Source: Paracoccus pantotrophus
GTDB taxonomy: Bacteria; Pseudomonadota; Alphaproteobacteria; Rhodobacterales; Rhodobacteraceae
Direction of reading: 5' to 3'
DNA length: 64,000 bases
Assembly: GCF_008824185.1 (NCBI RefSeq)
Contig: NZ_CP044426.1
Location: 1 to 64,000, forward strand
Shown in pieces: positions 44,836 through 52,957 of this stretch; the stretch's first letter is position 1; the number at the start of each line of letters is the position of its first letter. A program made the translations under genes and the position numbers. Under the pieces are notes generated by a model that saw nothing but the letters and a program-made list of their open reading frames with translations, had not been told where the DNA came from and did no database searches.

Positions 44836-45104
44836 TCCTGGGCTCCCTGGGGTCTGGCGGGCTCAAGCAGGCGCTCGATGCTCCAGGCCGGTCCGGCCAG
44901 CATGCCCGACCGCCTGAGAAAGATCAGGACCTCAATCCGGTCCGCGGGCGAAAGCCGCATCAGCCGGTCGCCCATGTCCGCCGGCAGCTGCTCGCCGTAA
45001 AGCAGCCGGTCGGTCGCCTCGCGGATCAGGCCGTCGCGGGTCGGTAGCCCGGCCGGGACGGGCTCGGCGGCGAATGCCGCGGCCAGGATCAGCATTGCGA
45101 TCAC
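44832..45104 (-). CDS. Small exported protein between motA and flhA
   Basis: A 90-residue protein with a short hydrophobic N-terminus (MIAMLILAAAFAAEPVPAG) that looks like a signal peptide, then a helical region (LIREATDRLLYGEQLPADM, DRIEVLIFLRRSGMLAGP). The start is GTG at 45104, overlapping the motA stop by 4 bases (GTGA); the end overlaps flhA by 4. The double overlap ties it to flagellar assembly, but I do not recognise the family. It may act in the periplasm near the motor. Confidence 0.75.
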   Translation of the reverse strand: MIAMLILAAAFAAEPVPAGLPTRDGLIREATDRLLYGEQLPADMGDRLMRLSPADRIEVLIFLRRSGMLAGPAWSIERLLEPARPQGAQE

Positions 45105-45967
45105 GATGCCCTCTTCAGTTCGCGCAGCGCGTTCTCGACATCGCCGAACGAGGGGCGGACATGTTCGGGCGCGGATTGCCGGCCCACCTCGACGCAAAGA
45201 TTGGTCGCATGCTGGTGCAGGCCGGCGATCAGCACCGATTTGATCACGTCGTAGAAGGCCTGGTCCTGCTTGGTCACCGCCCCGAGCCGCTGGGCGAAGG
45301 GCGCGACGAGCGCATAGGCCAGGAACACGCCCAGGAACGTGCCGACCAGGGCCCCGCCGATCATCTTGCCCAGCACCTCGGGCGGCTGGTCGATCGAGCT
45401 CATGGTCTTGATCACGCCCAGGACGGCGGCGACGATCCCTAGCGCCGGCAGCGCGTCGGCCATGTTCTGCAAGGCGTGGGGCGCGTGCATGGATTCCTCG
45501 TTCATCAGGCCGATGCGTTGCGACAGCATCTCCTCGACCTGATAGGGGTCGTCGTAGTTCAGGCTGGCGGATCGCAGCGTGTCGGCGATCAGCGTCACCA
45601 CATGCTCGTCGGCCAGGATCCGCGGATAGGCCTGGAAGATCGGCGAGGCGCCGGGGCTCTCGATATGCTCCTCCAGCTCGACAGGGCTGGCGCGGGCGAT
45701 CCGCAGCAGCTGGAACAGCAGGCACAACACGTCCTGCACGTCGGATTCATGCCAGCGCGGCCCCTTGAGCGAGCGGCCGATGCCGCCCAGCGCCTGCTTG
45801 ATCACCGCCGTCTCGTTCGACAGCAGGAACGAGCCGATCGCCGCCCCGCCGATCATCATCATCTCGAAGGGCAGCGAATGCAGGATGACCCCCAGCTTTC
45901 CGCCGGCCAGGAGATAGCCGCCGAAGACCATCGCGAAGGTCACGACAATGCCGATCATGCCGAACAT
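45101..45967 (-). CDS. motA: Flagellar motor stator protein MotA
   Basis: A 288-residue inner-membrane stator subunit that carries ions with MotB to turn the rotor. Four hydrophobic segments: two near the N-terminus (IGIVVTFAMVFGGYLLAGG; IGGAAIGSFLLSN) and two near the C-terminus (ALGIVAAVLGVIKTM; GTFLGVFLAYALVAPFAQR), including the conserved Pro residues. A large cytoplasmic loop lies between. The start is ATG at 45967. MotB is not encoded in this window. Confidence 0.94.
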   Translation of the reverse strand: MFGMIGIVVTFAMVFGGYLLAGGKLGVILHSLPFEMMMIGGAAIGSFLLSNETAVIKQALGGIGRSLKGPRWHESDVQDVLCLLFQLLRIARASPVELEEHIESPGASPIFQAYPRILADEHVVTLIADTLRSASLNYDDPYQVEEMLSQRIGLMNEESMHAPHALQNMADALPALGIVAAVLGVIKTMSSIDQPPEVLGKMIGGALVGTFLGVFLAYALVAPFAQRLGAVTKQDQAFYDVIKSVLIAGLHQHATNLCVEVGRQSAPEHVRPSFGDVENALRELKRAS

Positions 45968-45975
45968 CTGTTCAC

Positions 45976-46518
45976 CTACTTCCCGGCGGCCCGCAGGGCG
46001 CCCATGTATGAGGTCAGGACCGCGGCATGGCCCGGCTCGACCGAGGCCATGATGCGGGCACCGGTTTCCGGCTGGACGCGGGCCAGGATCTGCGCGGCGA
46101 AATCCGGCGGCAGGTTCGACAGGACCATGGCCGCCTGTTCCGGCTTCATCTGGTCGTAGACCGCGATCAGCCGCGCGATGTCCTCGGTCTGCGCCTGGCT
46201 TTGGCCGCGGCTGTTCTGGGCGATCTGCTGCCTAATCTTGCGCAGCTCGACCAGCCGCTCGGTCAGCCGCTTTTCGGCCGCGCCGATCTCGGCCTTGCGC
46301 CGCTCGATGTCCTGCATGTAGCGGTCGATGCGCAGGGCGCGCTCGCGCAGCGTCTCGGCCAGGGCCACCGCCTCGGGGACATCGGAGCAGCCGGCCATCA
46401 GCTCGGACGGCACGGCATGGGCCGACAGCCGCGACAGCCCATCCATCAGCATCGCCGCCTGGCCGGCCGCGGCCAGGATCATCACGCCGCCCAGGATCGA
46501 CAGGACCGGCCTACGCAT
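45976..46518 (-). CDS. MotE-like flagellar protein
   Basis: A 180-residue protein with an N-terminal membrane anchor or signal (VLSILGGVMILAAAGQAAML), a coiled coil (residues about 75-105, RRKAEIGAAEKRLTERL) and a C-terminal MgtE-N/FliG-like segment (IYDQMKPEQAAMVLSNLP type: VYDQMKPEQAAMVLSNLP). This layout matches MotE, the periplasmic MotC chaperone of rhizobia, and relatives. The start is ATG at 46518, overlapping the end of the interrupted gene. Eight bases separate it from motA. Confidence 0.85.
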   Translation of the reverse strand: MRRPVLSILGGVMILAAAGQAAMLMDGLSRLSAHAVPSELMAGCSDVPEAVALAETLRERALRIDRYMQDIERRKAEIGAAEKRLTERLVELRKIRQQIAQNSRGQSQAQTEDIARLIAVYDQMKPEQAAMVLSNLPPDFAAQILARVQPETGARIMASVEPGHAAVLTSYMGALRAAGK

Positions 46519-46819
46519 CCACCACCGCCCCTTCGCGCCGGCGGCGGCGTTGCAGCCGGTTTGACCGCTGCGGGCCGGGCTCGGCGAATTTCTGTTGCAG
46601 CATCCAGAAGGCGCGCTCCTGTTTGGCGCGTTCGATCTCCTCGGCCAGGGCCTGGGTCGCTGCGGTGGCCTCGGCCTTGGCCAGCAGGATGGATTTCTCC
46701 AGCCGGCCGATCTCGCTGGTCATGACGGCGATGGCGCCGCCCAGGCCGGTCTCCAGGTCGTTCAGCTTGCGCAGCCGGCGGGCCAGCATGAAGCAGAATG
46801 CCGACAGCCCGATGGTAAA

Positions 46820-46836
46820 GGAAGGTCTGAAAAACC
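46820..46836 (+). repeat. Left terminal inverted repeat of the IS
   Basis: GGAAGGTCTGAAAAACC; 13 of 17 bases match the reverse complement of the right end. Flanked on the left by target duplication TAAA. Confidence 0.88.
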
Positions 46837-46891
46837 TCGCGCCTCGCGCGCCTTGAGGTAGACTGGGCGGGACACCAGAGGATGCGCCCCG

Positions 46892-47848
46892 ATGCCCAAG
46901 CAGCCTGCCTTTCCCGGCCTCCGCCAATCGATGAAGAAGAAGCAGACGCGGCGGGAGAAGTTCCTCGCCGAGATGGAGGCTGTGGTGCCGTGGAGCCGCC
47001 TCCTTTCACTGATCGAGCCGCACTACCCCAAGGCTGGGCCGAAGGGCGGGCGACCCCCGATGCCGCTGGAGACGATGCTGCGGGTCTACTTCCTGCAGCA
47101 GTGGTACGCCCTGAGCGATCCGCTGGCCGAGGAGATACTGTATGACAGCGACGCCATGCGGCAGTTCGCGGGCATCGAGCTTGGCGACGATCGGATCCCC
47201 GACGAGACCACGATCCTGAACTTCCGCCACCTGCTGGAGAAGCACCGACTGACCGAGCAGCTGTTCGCCGAGGTGAACAGCCATTTGGCCGATCAGGGGA
47301 TCACGCTGCGCTCCGGGACACTGGTGGACGCAACCATCATCGACGCGCCCTCGTCGACCAAGAACGAGGCAAAGGCCCGCGACCCCGAGATGTCATCCAC
47401 GAAGAAGGGCAATACCTGGTACTTCGGCATGAAGGCGCATGTGGGCGTCGATGCTGACAGCGGCATCGTGCACAGCCTCGAGACGACGACGGCGAAGGTC
47501 CATGACAGCCAGGTCTGGGACGCGCTCCTGCACGGCGGGGAGACATCAGTCTGGGCGGACAGGGGCTATGTCAGCGCGGCGCGGGAGGCCGCGTTCTCCG
47601 GGCCGGGCAAGTTCTGGGGCGTCATGCGCAAGGCGCCAAGGGGCGGTGCGCTGCATCCCGTCGACGCGGACATCAACCGGGTCATCGCCAGGGTGCGCGC
47701 TCGGGTCGAGCATCCCTTCCGGGTAATCAAGCAGCAGTTCGGGTATCTCAAGACCCGCTACCGCGGGCTTGCAAAGAACCGTGCTCAGCTCTTCACCCTG
47801 TTCGCCCTCGGCAACCTGTTCCTCGTCCGACGAAGGCTGCTGGCATGA
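46892..47848 (+). CDS. IS5-family transposase
   Basis: A 318-residue DDE transposase, full length in one frame. An N-terminal DUF772-type domain (GRPPMPLETMLRVYFLQQWY) precedes the catalytic domain with Asp in GTLVDATIIDAPSSTKN, Asp in WADRGYVSA and the C-terminal catalytic Glu region (RVRARVEHPFRVIKQQFGY). The start is ATG at 46892. The nearest named elements I recall are Paracoccus and Rhizobiales IS5-group members; the exact name needs a search. Confidence 0.94.
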   Translation: MPKQPAFPGLRQSMKKKQTRREKFLAEMEAVVPWSRLLSLIEPHYPKAGPKGGRPPMPLETMLRVYFLQQWYALSDPLAEEILYDSDAMRQFAGIELGDDRIPDETTILNFRHLLEKHRLTEQLFAEVNSHLADQGITLRSGTLVDATIIDAPSSTKNEAKARDPEMSSTKKGNTWYFGMKAHVGVDADSGIVHSLETTTAKVHDSQVWDALLHGGETSVWADRGYVSAAREAAFSGPGKFWGVMRKAPRGGALHPVDADINRVIARVRARVEHPFRVIKQQFGYLKTRYRGLAKNRAQLFTLFALGNLFLVRRRLLA

Positions 47849-47974
47849 GGTGGAGTCTGCCCACAGGTGCCGATCCCGGCCCTTCGAACGGGCCGATACC
47901 CGGAAATCGTCGGCATACCCGGTCGACGTGCCCTCGTCAGACCGCCTCTGCCCGAAAATCCGCGAAGCCGAAGC

Positions 47975-47991
47975 GGTAGTTCAGACGATCC
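47975..47991 (-). repeat. Right terminal inverted repeat of the IS
   Basis: Read on the minus strand it is GGATCGTCTGAACTACC, matching the left end at 13 of 17 positions. Followed by the second TAAA. Confidence 0.88.
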
Positions 47992-48030
47992 TAAAGGTGA
48001 TCAGAACGACTTGTAAAAGCTGGGCAATCG

Positions 48031-48513
48031 TCATTGGATCCTGAACTCCGTGATGAGGACATCGGTGAACGCCTCCTTGCCCAGGACGAAGACGGCGCGC
48101 GTCGCCAGCTCGTCCCGGACGATGTCCAATATTCCGCGTTTCTCGAAAGCGGCTGGGTCGATGTCGGTGAGAAAGCCGTTGAAGCTGTCCAGCAGGCGCG
48201 GGATCAGGTGCTCGACCTCGGCGCGGCGGTTCTGGTCGGTCTCGATCTTGACCGTCATCACCAGCGTCCGCCCCCGTGGCCCGGCCAGCGTCAGCACGAT
48301 CTGGGGAATATCGACGAAGGCCACGGCCGGCGCGGTCATGGTCTGCACCTTTTCCGGCTTCGGCCCCAGAAGCGACAGGGGCGACCAGAATCCCAGCCAG
48401 GTCGAGGCAAAGCCCGCCCCGCCCAGGACCAGGGCCAACCCCAGCGGCAGCAGGATGCGCCCGATCCCCCCGCCGGGTTTTTCTTCCGCGTTGATGTCGG
48501 CGACATCGGTCAT
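48031..48513 (-). CDS. fliL: Flagellar basal-body-associated protein FliL
   Basis: A 160-residue single-pass membrane protein that supports stator function. One membrane helix at about residues 18-42 (ILLPLGLALVLGGAGFAS), then a periplasmic FliL domain: YVDIPQIVLTLAG-type sequence (FVDIPQIVLTLAGPRGR), LIPRLLDSFNGFL and the ending DVLITEFRIQ. The start is ATG at 48513; the stop overlaps the start of the IS-split gene by 4 bases. First gene of the leftward flagellar operon. Confidence 0.93.
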   Translation of the reverse strand: MTDVADINAEEKPGGGIGRILLPLGLALVLGGAGFASTWLGFWSPLSLLGPKPEKVQTMTAPAVAFVDIPQIVLTLAGPRGRTLVMTVKIETDQNRRAEVEHLIPRLLDSFNGFLTDIDPAAFEKRGILDIVRDELATRAVFVLGKEAFTDVLITEFRIQ

Positions 48514-48627
48514 GGTGATTCTCCGTCCGTCCGGGGACTGGATAACACCCGCGGGCTAACCAATTCTTAATCGCCCCCGTGCCATGAAGGTCGCGACAAG
48601 GATAACGGCGATTCGAAGGGGACGGTT
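48514..48627. promoter_or_regulatory. Divergent promoter region of the flagellar operons
   Basis: These 114 bases separate fliL (leftward) and fliF (rightward) and must drive both operons. I see no clear sigma-54 or sigma-28 consensus. GAAGGGGACGG at 48615-48625 is the probable ribosome site of fliF. Confidence 0.5.
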
Positions 48628-50196
48628 TTGCTGAAGCTGCAGGACTACTGGCGCGAAAGAAGCGCAAGACAAAGGGCCGTGCTGGCGGCTGCCTTCCTGT
48701 TCACCTTTGCCGCCATTGCCGGGCTTTCCTGGCTGGCCAGCCGGCCCGGCATGGCGCTGCTGTATTCGGGGCTGGATTCGCAGCAATCCGGCGCGGTCAT
48801 GGCCGCGGTCGAGAAATCCGGCATCCCCTACCAGATCCGGGGCGATTCGATCTGGGTCGCGGAAAGCCGGCGCGACGAATTGCGCATGATGCTGGCCGGC
48901 GAGGGGCTGCCCTCGGCCGGCGGCAAGGGCTATGAAATCCTGGACGGCATGTCGGGTTTCGGCACCACCTCGCAGATGTTCGACGCTGCCTATTGGCGCG
49001 CCAAGGAGGGCGAGCTGGCGCGCACCATCCTGGCCCTGCCGAACGTCAAGGCGGCGCGCGTGCACCTGGCCGTGCCGCAGGGCCGCGGCTATCGGCGCGA
49101 GGCCGAGGCGACCGCCTCGGTCACGCTGACGACCGACGGCACGCCGATCAACCGCAGCCAGGCCAAGGCGCTGAAGTTCCTGGTCTCCTCGGGCGTGCCG
49201 GGCATGTCGGCGGACCGTGTGGCGGTGATCGACAGCGAACGCGGCGTCATTTCCTCGGGCGAGGATTTCGCCGGCGAGGACCGCGAGGCCGAGATGAAGC
49301 GCAATGTCGAGCGCATCCTGGCCGCGCATGTCGGCCATGGCAATGCCATCGTCGAACTGCACCTGGACGTGGTCAACGAATCCGAGTTCCTGACCGAGCA
49401 ACGCTTCGACCCGCAGGAGCGTGCGCTGATCTCGCAGGAAAGCGAGGAAAGCGCCGATGAAAGCAGCAATGCGCAGCAGAGCGCGGTTACGGCCGCGTCG
49501 AACCTGCCCGAAGGCCAGGAGAATGCCGGCGACCAAGGCCGCTCCTCGCGGTCGGAAACCCGCCAGCGTTCGAATTTCGAGGTCAGCAAGGTCACGCGCG
49601 AGGTGACACGCCAGCCCGGCGCCACCCGCCGCCTGACCGTCGCCGTGCTGGTAAACGGCACCGCCCGGACCGAGGCCAATGGCGAAACCATGCTGGTGCC
49701 GCGAGAAGAGGCCGAGCTTCAGGCGATCCGCGAACTCGTCGCCTCGGCCGTGGGCTTCGACGAGGCGCGGGGCGATGCGATCACGGTGAAATCGCTGGCC
49801 TTCGCCTCGCTTTCCGAGGCGGGCACCCTGGCCAGAACCGGCGGCCTGCTGTCCAGGCTGGACCTGAACGGGCTGATCCGCATCGCGCTGGTCGGCCTTT
49901 TCGCGCTGGCGCTGGCGGCCTTCCTGCTGCGTCCGCTGCTGCGCTCGAGGCCCGCGGGCCATCCGGCGCAGGCCATGCTGGACCATTCCGAACCTCCGGC
50001 GGCGCTTGCGGTTGCCAGGGCCGAGGGCAGCCCTCCTCCGTCCCAGGCCAATGTCGTGCCCGAGATCGACTTTACGCCCATGGGGGCAGAGGACGGCGAT
50101 CCGGTCACCCGGCTCAAGGATCTGATGAAATCGCGCAAGGACGAAAGCCTGCAGATCCTGTCGGGCTGGATCGAGAAACGTGAGGATGCGCTATGA
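48628..50196 (+). CDS. fliF: Flagellar MS-ring protein FliF
   Basis: A 522-residue protein that forms the MS ring in the inner membrane, the first structure of the basal body. It has an N-terminal helix (AVLAAAFLFTFAAIAGLSW), the ring-building motifs GMALLYSGLDSQQSGAV, GFGTTSQMFDAAYWRAKEGE and RVHLAVPQ, and a C-terminal helix (LIRIALVGLFALALAAFLL) before the FliG-binding tail. The start is TTG at 48628 with AAGGGGA upstream; no ATG or GTG lies closer in frame. The frame is intact. Confidence 0.95.
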   Translation: MLKLQDYWRERSARQRAVLAAAFLFTFAAIAGLSWLASRPGMALLYSGLDSQQSGAVMAAVEKSGIPYQIRGDSIWVAESRRDELRMMLAGEGLPSAGGKGYEILDGMSGFGTTSQMFDAAYWRAKEGELARTILALPNVKAARVHLAVPQGRGYRREAEATASVTLTTDGTPINRSQAKALKFLVSSGVPGMSADRVAVIDSERGVISSGEDFAGEDREAEMKRNVERILAAHVGHGNAIVELHLDVVNESEFLTEQRFDPQERALISQESEESADESSNAQQSAVTAASNLPEGQENAGDQGRSSRSETRQRSNFEVSKVTREVTRQPGATRRLTVAVLVNGTARTEANGETMLVPREEAELQAIRELVASAVGFDEARGDAITVKSLAFASLSEAGTLARTGGLLSRLDLNGLIRIALVGLFALALAAFLLRPLLRSRPAGHPAQAMLDHSEPPAALAVARAEGSPPPSQANVVPEIDFTPMGAEDGDPVTRLKDLMKSRKDESLQILSGWIEKREDAL

Positions 50197-50753
50197 GCCC
50201 CGCCGCGCTTCGGCTTGATTCCTTTTCCTTGGGCGCCGCGGGTGCCGGTGGGCTGGCACCCGCGGCCGAGCGCGAGGAAGCCTTTCAATGCGGTTATGAA
50301 AAGGGCTTGGCCGAGGGACGCGAGGCCAGCTTGGATGCGCTGACCCAGGCGCTGGCCGACCTGCGCTGCGACATGCGGATCGGCCAGGAAAAAGAGGTCG
50401 CGTTGCGCGCCGAGCTTCGCAAGGCGCTGGCGCCGGTGCTGCATGCATTGGTGGATGTGCTTGGCCCGCGCTCGCAAAGGGAGCGGCTGCGGCTGGCCCT
50501 GGCCGATGAGGTGGCGCGGATCGTCGAACACGCGCCGGACCGCGCGCTGGTGGTCCGTTGCCCGCAAGACCTGCAACCCGACCTTGCCGACTGCCTGGGC
50601 CGCGGGCAGTTTCCCCAGGTGCGGATCGAGAACCTGCCGCCGGGGCGGGAGATGGTCGAGCTGGTCGCGGGCCAGGGCACGATCCTCTTCGATCCTGCGG
50701 CGGCTTGCGCGGAACTGAAGGCCATCATCGACGACATCAAGACCGGGGACTGA
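50193..50753 (+). CDS. FliH-like flagellar protein
   Basis: A 186-residue protein translated with a 4-base overlap after fliF. It begins with a short SFSLGAAGAG stretch, then a helical region (EEAFQCGYEKGLAEGREASL, the G-x-x-x-G pattern of FliH/YscL proteins) and a globular end (DRALVVRCPQDLQPDLADCL, GRGQFPQVRIENLPPG). FliH regulates the export ATPase FliI. The identification is by pattern and position; FliI is not in the window. Confidence 0.8.
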   Translation: MSPAALRLDSFSLGAAGAGGLAPAAEREEAFQCGYEKGLAEGREASLDALTQALADLRCDMRIGQEKEVALRAELRKALAPVLHALVDVLGPRSQRERLRLALADEVARIVEHAPDRALVVRCPQDLQPDLADCLGRGQFPQVRIENLPPGREMVELVAGQGTILFDPAAACAELKAIIDDIKTGD

Positions 50754-50755
50754 TC

Positions 50756-51013
50756 ATGGACGATCTTGCCAGCCTTATTGCCACCGACCAGATCCAGGTG
50801 GAAATCGCCATCCGGCTGGGCGGCACGCAACTGACCGTCGCCGAGCTGTCGCGCCTGCGGCCGGACGACGTGCTGACCCTGGACCAGGACATGTCGGACG
50901 GCGTCGAGATCTGCGTCGGCGACAAGGTCATCGCGCGGGGCGAACTCGTCTCGGGCGATGAGACCGACAACCGGCTTTGTGTCCGCATCCTCGGCCCGGC
51001 AGGCGCATCGTGA
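50756..51013 (+). CDS. fliN: Flagellar motor switch protein FliN
   Basis: An 85-residue SpoA/SPOA-domain protein of the C-ring. The fold is shown by QVEIAIRLGGTQLTVAELSR, RPDDVLTLDQ, and VGDKVIARGELVSGDETDNR. It is shorter than E. coli FliN (137), consisting of the SpoA domain only, as is usual in this lineage. The start is ATG at 50756, two bases after the FliH-like stop; the stop overlaps fliP by 4 bases (GTGA). Confidence 0.92.
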   Translation: MDDLASLIATDQIQVEIAIRLGGTQLTVAELSRLRPDDVLTLDQDMSDGVEICVGDKVIARGELVSGDETDNRLCVRILGPAGAS

Positions 51014-51768
51014 TCAGGCTGGTGCCTGTCCTTGCCCCGGTCCTTGCGGCCCTGCTGCTGCTGCTGCCGCAGGCCGCGGCGGCGCAGGATCTGCCGCTGA
51101 TCGACCGGGCGGGCCTCGACGGGGCGGGCCTCGAAGCCGTCGCCGGCGGCATCGGCCGGCATGCGATCACGCTGCTGGCGGTGATGACGGCGCTGTCTCT
51201 GGCGCCGGGCATCGCCATTATGGTGACCTGCTTTCCCTTCATCGTGACGGTGCTCTCGATCCTGCGCCAGTCGCTGGGCTTGCAGCAATCGCCGCCGAAC
51301 ATGCTGATCGTCAGCCTGGCCATGTTCCTGACCTGGTTCGTGATGAGCCCGGTGCTGACCGAGGCCTGGCAGGTCGCGGGCGCACCGCTGCGCGACGGCG
51401 CGATCACCGTCGAGCAGGCGTTCCAGCGCGGCATCGTCCCCTTCCGCGGCTTCATGGAGCATCGCACCGACCCCGAGATGCTGGCCACCCTGGCCGAGAT
51501 TGCCCCCGACCCACAGGCATCGCCCGACCGGCTGTCGGTGCTGATCCCCGCCTTCATGCTCAGCGAGATCCAGCGCGCCTTCGAGATCGGCTTCCTGGTG
51601 GCGCTGCCCTTTCTCATCATCGACCTCGTGGTCTCGGCTGTGCTGATGTCGATGGGCATGATGATGGTGCCGCCGGTGGTGGTGGCCTTGCCCTTCAAAC
51701 TGGCCTTCTTTGTCGTGGTGGACGGCTGGGGCATGATTGCGGCCGCGCTGGTGCGAAGCTATCAATAA
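51010..51768 (+). CDS. fliP: Flagellar export apparatus protein FliP
   Basis: A 252-residue core component of the export gate. A cleaved signal peptide (VPVLAPVLAALLLLLPQAAAA) precedes four membrane helices. Family motifs: VTCFPFIVTVLSILRQSLGL, PNMLIVSLAMFLTWFVMSP, FQRGIVPFRGFM, and FMLSEIQRAFEIGF with GMMMVPPVVVALPFKLAFF. The start is GTG at 51010, overlapping the fliN stop. It closes the rightward operon; fliQ and fliO are not adjacent. Confidence 0.95.
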   Translation: MIRLVPVLAPVLAALLLLLPQAAAAQDLPLIDRAGLDGAGLEAVAGGIGRHAITLLAVMTALSLAPGIAIMVTCFPFIVTVLSILRQSLGLQQSPPNMLIVSLAMFLTWFVMSPVLTEAWQVAGAPLRDGAITVEQAFQRGIVPFRGFMEHRTDPEMLATLAEIAPDPQASPDRLSVLIPAFMLSEIQRAFEIGFLVALPFLIIDLVVSAVLMSMGMMMVPPVVVALPFKLAFFVVVDGWGMIAAALVRSYQ

Positions 51769-51901
51769 CAAACCGTTCACCGCGCGTTCCGCGCCAGCTG
51801 GGGCCGGCGCATTCGCAAGGTCATGTCGTTCCGATATTCCAGGAGCTGCGAACTTGAACATCCGACCGGAAACGGACAGCAAACCAGATGGGAGCAGGGC
51901 G

Positions 51902-52957
51902 ATGCTCCGCCTGCTTGGGCTGATCCTGGCGATTCTTGCGGCCTCGCCGGTCCTGGCTCAGGCTCCGCTCCGCGTGGAGTTCGTGCAGGTCGAGCAAGCC
52001 GAGCTGACCTTCGACGCCGCCCTGACCGGCACCATCCATGCCAAGGACAGCGTCGATATCGGCTTTCGGCTGGGCGGCCGCGTCGTGGAAGTGCTGGTGC
52101 GCGAAGGCGATCGGGTCAGCCGGGGCCAGCCGCTGGCCCGGACCGATCCCTTGCAACAGGAACAGGCGCTGCGCGTGGCCGAGGCGGCGGTCGCCTCTGG
52201 CGAGGCGGCCGAGGCCCAGGCCGACCAGGCGCTTCAGCGCGCCGATGCGATGCTGAAGCGTGGCGTGGGCACACGGGCTGCGCTGGATGCGGCAAGCCAG
52301 GCCCTGTCCGCGGCCAGGGGCGGGCTGGCGCAGGCGCGCACGGCCCTGGGCCAGGCCCAGCGTGCGCTGGAGGATACGGTGATCCGCGCGCCCTCCGATG
52401 CCATCGTCACCGCGCGCCGGGCCGAGCCGGGGCAGATCGTCGGAGCGGCGCAGGCGGTGATCTCGCTGGCTTCGGCGACCGGGCGCGAGGCGGTGTTCCA
52501 AAGCCCGGATTCGCCGCTGCTGCAGGGTGCGATCGGCGCGCCGGTGACGCTGACCGGCATCGATTTTCCCGATCTGCACATGACCGCGCATGTGACGGAG
52601 ATCGCGCCGCTGGTCGATCCCGCCACCGGTTCGGTCACGGTGCGGGCCGAGATCGAGGACGCTCCGCCCACCGCCAGCCTGCTGGGCGCGGCGGTGCGGG
52701 GGGCGGTGCATTTCCCCGCGGGCAGCGGCATCGCCGTGCCCTGGACGGCGCTGACCTCGGCGGAGGGCCAGCCGGCCGTCTGGCTGGTGGGGGCGGACAA
52801 CCGCGTCTCGCTGGCGCCGGTCCGGATCGAGCGATTCGCCAATGGCACGGTGATCCTGGGCGCCGGGGTGGAGCCTGGGCAGACCGTGGTCGGGGCGGGG
52901 GCGCAGATGCTTTACCCCGGCCGCGCGGTCGTGGATGCGGCAGCGAGGCAGGAATGA
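51902..52957 (+). CDS. RND efflux adaptor (membrane fusion protein), first copy
   Basis: A 351-residue periplasmic adaptor. A signal peptide (LGLILAILAASPVLAQ) is followed by the lipoyl/barrel-sandwich halves (DIGFRLGGRVVEVLVREGDR; RAEPGQIVGAAQAVISLA), a helical hairpin (about residues 90-150) and beta-barrel domains. No lipobox Cys, so it is soluble or membrane-attached only by the pump. The start is ATG at 51902 after GGGAGCAGG. Its stop overlaps the next gene by 4 bases. Confidence 0.92.
   Translation: MLRLLGLILAILAASPVLAQAPLRVEFVQVEQAELTFDAALTGTIHAKDSVDIGFRLGGRVVEVLVREGDRVSRGQPLARTDPLQQEQALRVAEAAVASGEAAEAQADQALQRADAMLKRGVGTRAALDAASQALSAARGGLAQARTALGQAQRALEDTVIRAPSDAIVTARRAEPGQIVGAAQAVISLASATGREAVFQSPDSPLLQGAIGAPVTLTGIDFPDLHMTAHVTEIAPLVDPATGSVTVRAEIEDAPPTASLLGAAVRGAVHFPAGSGIAVPWTALTSAEGQPAVWLVGADNRVSLAPVRIERFANGTVILGAGVEPGQTVVGAGAQMLYPGRAVVDAAARQE

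Larger units (their letters stand above)
46820..47991 (+). mobile_element. IS5-family insertion sequence, 1172 bp
   Basis: A complete element with 17-base imperfect terminal inverted repeats, one transposase gene, and a 4-base target duplication TAAA on both sides (46816-46819 and 47992-47995). Size, single frame and duplication length fit the IS5 group of the IS5 family. It interrupts a flagellar gene in the opposite orientation. The reading frame of the transposase is intact, so the element may still be mobile. Confidence 0.93.
46511..48034 (-). pseudogene. Flagellar accessory gene split by an IS5-family element
   Basis: Removing the element and one copy of the 4-base duplication joins 48034-47992 to 46815-46511 and restores a 348-base frame of 115 codons: MTIAQLLQVVLITF continues as TIGLSAFCFMLARRL. 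The product would have one N-terminal membrane helix (about 5-26), a basic patch, a coiled coil (45-90; GRLEKSILLAKAEATAATQA) and an Arg-rich tail (RLQRRRRREG). The start overlaps the fliL stop by 4 bases and the end overlaps the motE-like gene by 8, so it is a genuine operon member. I do not recognise the family; the place next to fliL and motA suggests a motor or basal-body role. The split gene is presumably inactive. Confidence 0.88.
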
